Assembly: GCA_949316495.1 (NCBI GenBank)
Contig: OX439003.1
Coordinates: forward strand, 45,953,725-46,017,724
Length of the DNA stretch: 64,000 bases
Direction of reading: 5' to 3'
Source of the DNA: Amphiduros pacificus
Taxonomy: Eukaryota; Annelida; Polychaeta; Phyllodocida; Hesionidae
Below are positions 11,036 to 24,400 of the stretch, piece by piece. Each line of letters starts with the position of its first letter. Position 1 is the stretch's first letter. Made by a program: the position numbers and the translations under genes. Under the pieces are notes generated by a model. The model saw only the letters and a program-made list of their open reading frames with translations, ran no database searches and was not told where the DNA came from.

Positions 11036-13908
11036 CGTGTGTCTGTGTGTGTGTGTGTGCTGAATAAAAAAACATGTGTCTGACATGGATTTGTACTAAT
11101 TTATGTTTAATAATGATAGAAATAAAAATCAGCATCTCCACTTCCAATAGTTTGAGATACAGATATTCCTTCTGTATTATGATATATTAAATTATGAACA
11201 ATATTCCTAGAGACTACATTTACATATGTTTTATAATATATTTTGTTGTAATGTCATCCGTTGTGTCGATATCGTTCAGTAAAGGTCATTTAATTTGGCG
11301 GGTTATGTTAATTTATATGATAAAGTCATTCAATGCACAACTAGGAAATCCTTTATTCAACCCAATCTCAAGTCTATGGAAAGGGCTGTTTTGTTATATC
11401 CCTGTATTACATTTCCAGCTATGAGGTGAAGTCATTCGGTATGTTTCAAATCAGTCGGTGTGTCGAGGTAATACAGTGTATTTACATACCCGTCTGCGTT
11501 GTTGCCTCACTTATTGCTTTCACATCAGACATGGGTGACATGATCTCTGGAAATTCAGCATCTTTAACATCTGCTTGGAACGGTATTTCAGGTACCTCTT
11601 GGAAGATGTCCTGAACAAGGGAAGGTTCTGACCCTGAACTTATATTTGACTCTAGCTTAACCTCTGAAACACCCAAAAATTTGAATTATTATGAAATACA
11701 ATACTAAATTTAACTTATTGAGTACACTAGTACAATTTTAACGCTGGTATATGAAGCTAATGCTAAGCAATGACTTATGAGAATAAATTCCTAAATATTC
11801 ATTTTAGATTATATTATAACATAGACGTATGCAAATTCACACCACTTCATCTTACTTTCCTTTTTGGTAATGGTCACGTGGAGATTGGTCACGTGATGTA
11901 TTGAATGCTGTAACGTGTGACATGAAAGCTACCACTCACGTGCCACTTAGGAGAACAATAGTACTCACATTCTGCATTTCCTTTTCTAAAGAAGTCAAAC
12001 TAAAAATAAGCTCAAGCACTAAAAAGTATAGATTTTAATCAAGAAGTTGTCACCAAACTATGCGATAGAGACACTTTAATGTATGCATAAGCGACGAAGG
12101 CTCTATATGGAAAAATGGAAACAATTGTAACGTATTTACACTTTTAAGAACCTTACATGGAATTTCTATATTCATTTCCATAAAATAAATGAAAGATATA
12201 TGAAGATCATGAGGCAACAATTCATCATTTTGAATTTTAACCCAAGATTGTGTTTGGCCTAATGGAAATCTCCTGCGATGACTTTGGGATGGGACAGCAA
12301 TTCAATGGCGACTTACGGGTGACCATCGATCACTCCCACAGATTAGCATATCAAAAGACTGAGTGTAGCCCGCACTTCTTTTGTTAAAAAATGCACAGAA
12401 AAGCACGTGTTTCAGTTGTCCCATTTTCAAAACTTGAGACATGGAGATGCATAAACATGTGTGCATTTAATCCTACCCATTTGAATAAAATATTAAAAAC
12501 TGATAATAACGAGGGTCAGCAAGAATTCAGAGTAAGCATTTATAAACCCTTTTCTATTTAACATCTGTATTGTATTTACATTGATGCATACATCTCGATA
12601 CCATCACTCATTTCTCGGTAAAGGGTAGTAACATTCATATCTATTTTGCTTTTGTTTTTGTTTGTTTTAACGACCTTTTCAACTCTGGGCAATATCAGCC
12701 CAGGTAGAAGCCTATCGCCAGGACTTAATGCCATACTCTTTTCGAAGAGTGACTGGTGATCTTTCTTTTGCATTATCAGATAGACATGATAACACAAACC
12801 ACGGCCTTTGATATCCAGTTATGGATCACTGGCTGGAATGGAATGGGAAACAAATCAGTGGCAGATATCAACCGGGATTCGAACCCAAACCCTTTAGCAT
12901 GGGGGACAGACATCTTACTAACTGAGCCACGTCCCACCCCCTTTATATCTAAATCTGCAAATTTTCATCATATTTGATAATGTGAGTGAGCTCCATATTC
13001 CATATCCACTCCTAGCCACTTTTTATGCAGTCAGTATATTCGGTTTTGTCTCATATTGTCAAAAAGTGAGCTCAAAATAAATCTAGGATGTACCATTAAC
13101 AATGGGATGGAAAAATATTAAAAAAATGTGATTATTTCCAATGTTTGGAAAATCTCAGTTATATTTTATTCCAGCATATGGCCTTACCGATATTTATTTT
13201 TTGCATTTTTTCTCCGCCTCCTGAGTGATTAATGATTTATCATTAATGACTAATAAACAGTTAGACATGCAATGAAATAGAAATGCAGATTATACACTTT
13301 TATCGTTATGGATGTGTGTAAGGGTTTGTTTAAAAAAGGGCGGTTTCTTGACTGCGCATGTGTAAGGATATATCAACTGCAGCACTTTATGTTATTTACC
13401 AAAAACCTGCAGATCATGGTATAAAGCAGGGTCTGCTGGGGAGGGTACGCTCACTTTATTAAAATAATTAGCATTGGTATCATAGACTTTATTTTATATA
13501 TTAGAACTCACCACTGTCAGCCGCTAGCTGACTTAGCACGTTGAACGTTGATCCAAAATATACATTTTTGATATTGTTGTTGGGAAGTTTAATCTGACAA
13601 AAATAAAAAGATCTCCTTTAAAGTTTAATATTTATAAAACTACGATTCAATATTTTCGTTACCATTATCGATTCTATTGGATTAGGAGCAAACAATTTCG
13701 GAATTAAACTCACAGTATAAGGTTTTTTAATATTCTCTTTTACAATCCCAAAGCCTTGTTTCCATCTGTATTTTGTCTTAGACCCAAATGTTCCTGAGAG
13801 AAATTGGTCGTCTGCCACTGTGGAAGTGACCCCGCTGCATGGAGAAGATTTCTCTCCCTCGCCCCCACAAGGCTGGGATGTGGCACGGTCCCCCGAAGCT
13901 TCAGACAT
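10714..13908 (-). CDS. Unrecognised four-exon gene (181 aa)
   Basis: Exons at 13908-13714, 13593-13512, 11663-11490 and 10808-10714 join in phase through GT-AG junctions (phases 0, 1, 1) into one frame from ATG 13908 to TAA 10714. I do not recognise the family. The first 65 residues are Ser/Gly/Cys-rich, then basic (KTKYRWKQGF). The third exon is acidic and rich in Pro, Ser and Glu (PSLVQDIFQEVPEIPFQ). The C-terminus is basic, then hydrophobic (MVIAFFSVFLQIF). There is no signal peptide. The exon model rests only on phase consistency and open frames. Further exons may be missing in the 1.8-kb second intron, and the terminal exon is the weakest. Confidence 0.5.
10995..11061. repeat. (AT)n-(GT)n compound microsatellite
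   Basis: Alternating AT then GT dinucleotides in the last intron of the unrecognised gene. Confidence 0.95.
12636..12945 (-). mobile_element. tRNA-derived SINE, family 2
   Basis: On the minus strand it begins with a tRNA-like head, with A-box-like 'GTGGCTCAGTTAGTAAGA' and B-box 'GGGTTCGAATCCC'. It runs through a conserved body and ends in an A-rich tail ('aaaacaaacaaaaacaaaag'). It is the most complete copy of this family in the window and lies in an intron. The spacing between boxes and the long body rule out a functional tRNA gene. Confidence 0.8.
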
Positions 13909-15474
13909 TTCTCTATTTTATCTTCTTTAAGTTTTCGATCATGTAGACCAGTTGCCCTCAGCAGATTATGACAATCCAATACATATGCCGTGCTCAGGTC
14001 AAACTGCGCAAAATGTTTAATGCATGCAACCTTTATACATGGAAATTGTGATTTCACTAGAAAATACCTACTCATGTAACAAGTTCCTATTGTTCTTAAG
14101 ATTGATATAAATACTAGTTATGAACCAGTTAATGGTTAATGCTAAACTACAATTGATTGAAAGGAAAATGTGAAGTGAGGGGAAATACATGGACGGAGCT
14201 CTTTAATTCCTTCCATGACCTCGTCGACAAAGGAGTTTGGAGTGAACCGGAAGTTCTGTTAAATCTAATTCAAAAGCTTATTTAATCAAACGCTGAAAAC
14301 AATAGTAACGTCCATATGTTTAATGGATTGTTGAGTGTGAGTATTATGATTTGTATTACATTGTACTGAACAAATCACCCTTATGTTATGGCTGTGTTGA
14401 AAGCTCCATATCGTATTCTCTATTATAACATGAGCAAGATCCTCAATCCTCACAATGCAATTTGATCATATTTATGTGTGTAATGAAATTGACCAATCAA
14501 CATATTTTGCAACAGACATTTATATTTCCAAGGTTTTGATTTGACCTTTTTGGGGTAGCGAAGCTGGCAGGGTAATGATTACTGGTGTGTACTTGTTTGG
14601 CCTACATCAGGCGTCCGGGGGGAAAGTGGGGAGGCACGATGCGGGATCACATAACCTTTTCCCACAAATGTTAAATAGGGGACATACACTCTCGCCTAAA
14701 TCTGAGTGACAGACTGTAAGTTTATATTGTTTTCATAACAGAGAGACATTTGGGCATCCCTCTCTCACGTGACCTGGTATTGTTAGTACACAACTCTGAA
14801 GCTATATCTATTACTTCTATGCTCCCCTATAAATAATATACATGGATATAACAAGGGTTGTATTAAACGGGCTTTGTGTGTGCAGTTTATAAATTACTTG
14901 GTTTTTTAAAAGACAACATTCCCTGATCTATATATCAAAATCTCTTCGAGGAAAGTGTGAGAGCATTATTACTGCATGCCCTCACTGGAAAGAAGTTGAA
15001 ATGTGGCTTTGGGTGGTTAACACACCGGCTAATTATATATGCATATACCAAGCACCCTGATGTGTTTAAATATGTCATAACCTAGCTAGTGTCACACAGA
15101 TGAAATAATGAGGATGCTGTCATTAATTGCCTACATTACACCACAGACTCCGTCCGGATTGATATAATATTTAGGGAATTATCAGAACACTGTTTATTTG
15201 GAAATAGTCACCACCAATAGTGTAATACCTCCAGGACTTGTTATGTAACGTTTCCTGCCTTATCGTTGAATTACGTAACACAGGGAAACGGCAGCCTCTG
15301 CGTTTCGCAAACTTTGTGATGGGCGTTTTTAACACACACAAACATTTCAGTGTGTAGCTTTGCTGGGAACAGATTTGGAAGGGATCACATTGTGTTGTTC
15401 ACCGTATAAAGTGACGATAAATATTCTAGGAAGGACCAGTACCACGAGTTTGTGTGGCAGCACTCCTCATTATA
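13909..15474. other. Divergent intergenic region (1.57 kb)
   Basis: Lies between the divergently transcribed unrecognised gene (minus) and the M13 gene (plus), so both promoters should be here. I see no clear TATA box, CpG cluster or tandem repeat. Overlapping frames near 13.7-14.1 kb appear to be shadows. Confidence 0.6.
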
Positions 15475-18400
15475 ATGGCCAGGGATGACCTACAGGAGAT
15501 GATATCGGAGGTGCCCTACACGTGGACAGGGCGCAAGGTCAGGAGGGTGGTACCTATCTTGGGTATACTAGCCGTGATCATCTGCCTCGCCCTCCTCATC
15601 GCGGTCATATACTTGGGGGCCACGAGGTGCCGAGGCAAGCCGGACAAAGCCCAGAGCAGGGGTGGGCCATCTTTAACACCTCTGCAGCTGGAATCTGTGG
15701 CAAATGTCCTTTCTAATATGAACAGTAGCGTGGACCCCTGCGAGGATTTCTACCAGTATGCATGTGGCGGTTGGATGGACCGGACGACACTGGCGCCCAA
15801 CTCGTACCGGGTGAGCGTCTCCGGGGGCATGATCGATGAATACGAGGACAACTGGAGGGCCATCCTCCACAGCCCTATCTCGGATAAAACAGACCAATCG
15901 ACGGAGAGAAAGGTCAAAGAGTTCTATATGATGTGCACAGAAGAATACGGTAGGATGAAAGAAGGGGGAAAACAAATGATACGAGTGTTGCAAAACGATT
16001 TTAGGGGGTGGTATGTCCTGGATCCAGATAATTGGCTTTCACAATGGGACTTACAGGATGCCCTCATTGCTGCGCACGGCACTTTGCGCGTCACCAATGC
16101 CTACTTCCGGTTTGAGGCAACTCTTAACCAAGACGTGGCCAAAATTGATACACCAATGATCCGCGTAAGTTAAATTTTCAGGAAGAAAAAAAATATTTCG
16201 AAAGAACAGTTAAAAAAATTAATCATGTAATTAGTACAATGGAACAACATTCTTGAAATACTTTTGTTTTACAGGGTTGAATGAGATTCATACGTAATAA
16301 TTAACTGATTATAATACATAAGGCGAATCGTATTTAACTTAATTAAGGTAATTGACATAATTATCCGTTTACAGCATATTAAGTTATTTAATTCTAGATT
16401 TATCCTTCTCTGACAACTTGGTGGAAAGAGGACTATCATGAACTTGTGGGAGAAACAGTGAGCTTAATATTTACATTTTATTTATCAATCAATTTGTCTA
16501 TCTTTATATAAAGCAAATTATTAAAGTACACTTGCAAAAAACTAACTGAAAAGTCATAAAATAAGACATACGCCATTTTGTGTGTAGCCACTTAATATTT
16601 GACTTTTTTGTAAACAGGAGCATGAGGCCTATAAACAGCTTATAAGGTCAGTGACTGAACTGCTGATAAGAGACGCAAATATCACCGAGAAAGAGGTCCC
16701 GGATGTTACAGATGAATTCATTAATGACGTCATAGTACAGGAACAGAAATTCGCCGAGGTAACTTTGGTCAATATTGACATTGTAATGTTGGTAAATTAT
16801 TTTGAATGGTCCTAACCTAATTTCTTTTTTCAGTTATAATTTGTACTAATTATTTATATAAACTGGCTGGGAGTAGCTACGAGAAAATCTGTTTTGTTTC
16901 TCATGCCCGCCAAAAGTTAATTTTAAGTAAACAATAAAAAGGCCCAGGGGCCGTAACCTAAATTATAATCATCCTGGGATGAAGAATGATCATTATAGTT
17001 CCAGAGGCAATGTATTTGTATAAATACAGAAAATCGAATGTTAAGCTTGATTTATTTTTGTGTGTGGAAAATGATGAGAAACAAGACTTTGGCCTTTCAA
17101 AATTTGTCTCTTTTTTCAGCTAAATGCTACACAGTACCGTGGCGACACGCGTCACTTGGTTTCAAATTCTGAAATTGTTACTTTGGATGAACTCAGCAAA
17201 TCATTCACATCGGTAAGTATATATATAAAATACATCGATGGAACCCACACCAAGATTTCAAATGGTTTAGATAAATGGTTTTTGTTAAAAACACTAAGGG
17301 AAGTTGTTTCCCCTCATTTCTTAATAGTTATACAAAGCGTACTACATCCATATATTGTCAGCAATATCAACCTTTGTACTCGTAATATTCATAGGATTGA
17401 GGGGCACTGTGTGCAGATTTATATATTTTGGTCAGACATTTTGTGATTGTATAAAAATACTTGTCTATTTTGGCTGCCTGGTGAAAAAAGAAATTGTCAT
17501 TGGCAAACTGTTTTGACGTAAGGCCCGTGCCTCATTTTGTGAAAAACATGGTGTTTAGACCAATTATGTTATTTATCACTATCTTATCAATATGAAAAAG
17601 GACTTGCTTGGTAAAACGAGGTTTTTTGTAGACAAGTCTGACCCTGGCTCTTAATCTTGGCAATAAAGGGTGTGCCTCACAATTTTTGATGTATGTATCA
17701 TTGCTAACCCACTGAGCACTTTAACCGTAGTGCATTGTAATCGTACTGGACCAGATAACAGAACTGGAACATATATTTTAAACTTGGCACTTGTTGTGAG
17801 GGGGCCTATTTCCCATATTGATGTATTTTGTGTTGCTGAAAGGTAGATTCTGCTTTATCTGACCATTTGCCATTTTGTGTCAGTGATGTGTGCTAATGTT
17901 GATGGTAGATATAGATATTGCATACCTTAGTGGGAGAATATCATTGTATAAGGGCATATTGAGTGTCAGGTAGAATAATCAAGTTCGCGGAAAATACTAA
18001 ATTCTAAAATGTTTTTGGAAGTTGTTATGCACAATTTGATTATCCCACAGTAGCTTTAACATTATCCCACAGTAGCTTTAACATTATCCCACAGTAGCTT
18101 TAACATTATCCCATAGTAGCTTTAATATTATCCCACAGTAGCTTTAACATTATCCCACAGTAGCTTTAATATTATCCCACAGTAGCTTTAATATTTATCA
18201 ATTGAAGGTGAACATGGTTCTGTGGCTGCGCGGTGTAGTTGCTGATTATGATGTCACGCCAGATACACGGGTCATACTGTCCTACCCTGGCTATTTCCAA
18301 TGGCTAGACAAATGGTTCAAAGAAGCCCCAAAAAGGTATTTATAATGGATGTAACATGATCTTATTACATATTATGCAAAAAGAGCATGAACGTGATCAG

Positions 18401-21400
18401 AGAAGAAGGGTGACGAGATTTGAAAAAAGTTGCTGTGTGAGGTACTGACTGCAATAAAATTCGCCACGGATAAGAGCGTGCAATCTCTAGACATTAATAA
18501 CATGTTCATATATATGAACAGTAATCCACCTCGCAGGTGCCCGTATGACGTGCCCGGAATTCCGGTCATACGTCACTGGAAATATGGGTTGTTGTTTTGG
18601 GTTTCCATGTTCTATATTTATGTCAATCAATCAGAGCAATTCCCTCCAAAATAGTGACAATATTCGCCCGCTGCACAACGAGAGGTCCTTGATAGTCCTA
18701 ATATAGATTTGGAATAGATTTGGACTGGCATAGTCTATGCTATCTCGCTGTTGCATTATTACATTGCCCTCTGGTGGACGCGAGACCAGTCTCCACTTCA
18801 GTTTTATTTTGCAAGTTTATGCGATGGTTTGAGGTTAGGAATAGAGTAGTTTTCACTTATTTTTGTCAAAATTATGTTAGATGTGAAATATTTCTGTATT
18901 AGAGCTTTTGAGTGGAGGTCCCGCTAGGTCTTAGACAGCTTCACGAGTGTAAGACAGCTGCTTAAGTGAGAGATAGTTAGTTACAGTTATTTGTTTTGAG
19001 AATTACTCAAAATGTGATTTATGGCAACAAGATGTATACATTTCTGTATTTGGGCTCAGTTTTGACCTATTGAGGTCCCGCTAGGTTATGTACAAAGGGC
19101 CCATGGATGAAATGCAGATATTTTTAGCCAGCTCCACGAGTGTGAGAAACAATTGAGAAACAGTTAAAACAAGTGAGAAATAGCTGCACAAGTGAGAGTT
19201 AGCTGCGCAAGTGAAAGATTGGAACAACAGCAAGAGATAGCTGAATAACTAAGAGATTGCATTGAGATATGAAAAATATCTGCACAAAGTAAGAAATAAT
19301 TACAATAAATTGGAAATATTTACAACAATGAGCTAGCTGCAAGAGTGAGAGCTAGCTACAACAGTGATAGATAGCTGCAACAGTAAGAGATAGCTGCAAC
19401 AGTGAAAGACAGGGAGAGAGAGCTACAATGGTGAGACACAGTTACAACAGTGAGATATAGTTGCATAAATGAGAGATAGCTGCACAAGTGAGAGATAGTT
19501 ACAACAGTGAGACAGTTATAACAGAGAGAGACAGCTGCATAAGTGAGATAACTGCAATGTGAGAGATAGTTATAGCAGTAAGAGATAGTTACAGCAAGTG
19601 AGAGATAGTTTCAGCAGTGAGAGATAGCTGCACAAATGAGAGACAGTTGCATAGGTGAGAGATAGCTGCACAACTGAGAGGTAGTTACAGCAGAGATAGA
19701 TAGCTCTACAAGTGAGAGACAGCTGTATCAATTAAAGATAGCTGCACATGTGATATAAAGCTGTATTAGTGAGAGATAGTTGTACAAGGGAGATACAGCT
19801 GCATAGGTGAGAGATAGTTACAACAGTGGAACAGTTATAACAGAGAGAGGTAACTACACAAGTGAGAGACAGCTGCATAAGTGAGACAACTGCAAAGTGA
19901 GAGATATTTACAGCAGTGAGATAGCTGCACAAGTGAGAAATAGTTACAACAGTGAGAGATAGCTGCACAAGTAAGAAACAGCTGCATAAGTGAGAGATAG
20001 CTACATCAGTGAGAGACAGCATCCTTTCCCAGCTGAAGGCACTTGTCGTTTAAAATATAATGGTAAAGCATACTGATCTGCAACAGGATTGTATTTCCTT
20101 ATGTGTGAAAGTCATTTCATGATTATAGATAAGAATTCTCCCTATCTGCTCTACCATATAGGCTGCATTTTTAGAACGCTGCAATCGTATTTGACCCAAT
20201 TCTTTGCACACGGCACATCCGGGAACAGTGGCGACAGCTTGTTTGGGGCATTGTCACCTCTGCCTTTCATCTTTACATCGTTGTTTTCCTCGGTTTTGCC
20301 TCCGTAATGTTGACATAAATTACGTAGATTTCAATATACTTATATAAAGATTACACAACAAACACGCAATAGCACTGACATTGGCGTGTCAATGTACGAT
20401 GTCAGTCTGAAATTTCCCTCACATTGCTGAAGCAAGGCGGGCGGAAGTTTATAATGCAACATCTTTCCCGTCATGCACTCTTCTCTCGCGCCAATCCCAT
20501 CATTTCTAAAAATCTGGGAGACCAGAGAGCGAGAATTGGAGAATGTGCTCTATTTTGGCGCCATTTATGCAAGGTAAAAGTGACCCCATGTACCCACTGC
20601 AATAGGAAGTTTTGTACTGCCCATTTCCTGTTCAATGTGTCCCATTTCTGATGATGTTTCTTTTCACTGTCCTCTCTTTAATTTAGGAGAAAAAAACAAG
20701 CATAAAAATGTAAAAGACTGATCATGGTCGATATGAACAAATTGGTAAATGAACCCATTCATCGATAAATCGGTTCAGATGCACTCATCTTTTCTTGGTG
20801 GATAGCCAATCGTGCCAGGACCGATTGGCTCAATTCAAATACGGTCACCAACTTTCATCTTGATTAGATATTGTCATAAGCCTTTTAGATTTTGTCCCAA
20901 TCAATGTTTCAATGTGTTTGAAACGTAATCGTTTTCTTGATTGATTACAATCGAACATACTTTTCAACCAAAATGGCATGTAAAAAGAAAAATATTTAAA
21001 AAAAATACAAATGTAAAAGACCTTCATGTATAAATTTTGCAGGGTTCTCCACAACTATATTATATGGAAGAGCTTGGAGGCGTACGTGCAGTACCTGTCG
21101 TGGGAGTACGGGTATGCCTGGCAACAGTGGCAGGAGCAGCGGGACGGTACCAAGGAGTTCCCTGCCACCTGGGAGGCATGCCTCACTCTCATTCAGAAAA
21201 ACATGGCTTTTGCTCTGGCTGGAGAGATGGCCCAGACACACACCCAGCAAGATAGAAAACAAATGGTTTGTAGCCTTGGCAGGCTGAAATTTGGTTTTTA
21301 CAATGAAGTTTAATTGCCCCTAAACACATAGATTACAAATATGCATATCAGATGACTCAACACCTGAATTACTTCTTTGGGGAACAGCTTAATTAATTAA

Positions 21401-24400
21401 TAAAGCTGGTGGGTACATTCTACACTCGTCCTTGATCACAAATAATATATCTTACAACTACGTCAAACAGATATTGATTCAAGTTGGTGTTGCGAATAGA
21501 TGTAGATGTAAATATCGTTCAGGTGGAATTATAGTCGAGAATTCTGTCTAATTTTGACGTTACTCTCCCAGATTACCCAGGATCTATCATATTCTCTTAG
21601 TCCATTACCAATTACAGGATAATATGTCTTAAGATGAACTGAATAAATTCAGGTAGAGGAACTCCAAATGAGTATAATCCTTGGGATTATAGCATGTCTA
21701 AAGTTCTCGCCCACAGTAGGGATATATATTCAAATGACATTTATTGGAGAAGGAAATCTTGCATTATTAATTATTTGATCCTTCTGAATATTTAATTGTG
21801 TGCCGTTGCTATTGTCCTTTAATTTATTTGAGTATGGGTAAATTTTAATGCTAAAATTAACTCACAGCATGTATTTATTAATACGACATTGATATCCATC
21901 TATTTATTTGACAGGCTTTGAAAATATTTGAGAGTGTTAAAGCTGCATTTGTGTCCCATGTAGAAAAGTTAGATTGGATGGACAGCAAAACTAAGCAGCT
22001 CGCAATAAGTAAGGTATGTTCACTCTCCAAACAATCGTCAAATATTCGCCACAATAAGGTATTATCTCCACAATCTAATATTTAAATAACAAATGTGCTA
22101 TTTTATTGAACCTTTGAAGGTGGAACCCACCAAGGAATTAATCGGATTTCCAGACCATGTGTCTGACAAGAGCCAGGTAAACCAGATATACCAACAGGTG
22201 AGTAAGCTTGGGACCTATGTACAAACATATATAAAAAAGCACGAACGTGATCAGAGAGATCTGAGAAAAAAAGTTGCGGTGTAAGGTTTTGTCTCCACTT
22301 CAGTTATATTATGCACGTTTTTGTGATGGGTTCCGCTATAGACGTATTATGAATGGTATAGTTCTGACTTGTTTGTTGTCATTATAACGTATGATATGGA
22401 ATATTACCTACAATATACATATATGTCTGTATTAGAGATATCTACAACAATGAAAGATAGCTGAACAAGTGAGTTAGCTACACAAGAGCAAGAGGTAGGA
22501 AATAGCTGAGATATTCATAACATTGGGATACCAGTGAGAAATGGCTACAACATTGAAAGATAGCTGCACAAGTGAGAGATAGCATCCCTTCCTAGCTGAA
22601 GGTACTTGTAAAACATAACATTTCCTGTGATGAAAAGATCTTTTGAATGAAAGATGAGGGGAACATGAAAAAATGTGCCATTGGCTTGGTCGCTCAAAAC
22701 GAAGCATCAAATATTGGCTGTGGATAGAAATACTCATCAGTTGTTCTCCCCACTAACAAAGCCTTGTTATGTAGAAAATATCTACTAATGCTATGCGAGG
22801 GGATGTTTTTAAGCCATACAGGGAGGGATGATTAATGACCACGTACCATTTAAACATACCCCAAAGTTCAGTAAAACTCTCCGTGACCTCTGTAATTTCA
22901 TGAAAGCTTTAACCAATGATCAGGTCGCACATGGTATTTGATTTTTTAATAGTATCTTGAAAGCACTTTCCGTGAGGATCAAAAGAAACGGATACTACTT
23001 TACAGATTTGAGGCAAGGCACTCAGTATAAGTATGACCTTATTAAATAAGGTCATAGCGAATAGACAGAACACCATGTACATACAGATATACTTTTATAT
23101 CCATCAAATATGGGGTCCCACAAAGATTAATAGGAACTATCCTATTTACTGTTCACATGTCCCCTCTTGCAGATGACATTGCAGAGTATAGAATGAGCTG
23201 CAATATCTATGCAGATAACACTCAGATCTAAATAAATAGTGAATAAAAGGTAAACGCATCGAGATTTGAGGTTGAGAAATGATGGAAAGGTAGAAAGACA
23301 AATATGGTAGAACAGCTAGAAAGACAAATCTGTGCAGACAAAAGACGGATATGGCTTTCTCCAAACTCAGCATGTCCTCCTTGGTTGATGTATTTAGGAA
23401 TGCCTAATAATACACCTATTCCAGAGACTCTAAGGATATTGTAAGGAGGTTGGCCACAATGTTTTAAACAAATCCTTTGAATATTTTAATAGGGATGGCC
23501 ACAATTCTTTTAGTGAATTCTCTGAATATCTATATCATTATATTATGCTTTTATATTTATATGTCCTCATACGAAAACTTATTTATCTTAAAAATATAGA
23601 TAATTGATAATATTTTCAACAAATATTTGATTATATTTCTTGTTTTTTTTTCAGTTGAGGATCAATAAAACAGATGGCTTTTTTCGATCTCTCTTGAATA
23701 TAGTTAATCATCAGCGCTACCTGGTGGGACGCCGCATGAAGTCCACCTTTGGCGAGAATTATGCGTGGGACCACATGGTTCGCGATGGGCATTATGGGGT
23801 TAATGGATGGTACAGTCACAAATCTAGGACTTTATTCATTGGGCAGGGGAGGCTCCAGTCTCCACAGTTTAGTCCAGATGGACCCGCCTACATCAATTAT
23901 GGGGGATTTGGAGCATTTCTAGGGAGTAATTTATGGAGAATAATTGATGATCAAGGTAAACTTACACCTTTATATAAATTGTTACTTTATCTGTTACGTA
24001 CACAATTGAGAAATATAAAGAATACAGTATTAGTATTTCTTCCTTGCGGAAATATCTTGATTGGTAGAGAGTTTACACAATGATCGATTCCCGGTTCGAA
24101 TCCCGGTCAATTATTATCAAGCTCTCTGAGCAGAAATTGTCTGGATTAAGCGCAATATAAACGCTACCTTTACTTTTTTAATTAACAAGCTAGAACTGTA
24201 TGAAAAGATTTAATTGTTTCACCAGGCAGATATATTTTTAACGGGAGCATGGGCAGCTGGTGGGACAAGGACACCCTTAACATATACAACAATGAGAGCG
24301 ACTGCTACAGAGATTACTTTAAAAGCCGCAAGGTCGGCCCTTTCAAGTTTGGCAATCACAAAAATATTATGGTAGGTACACACACAACCATAAAAGTATA

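Noticed and set aside
13740-14075. A 111-codon minus-strand frame as the first exon of the unrecognised gene
   Set aside because: It is out of frame with the downstream exons, whereas the frame from ATG 13908 joins three further exons in phase.
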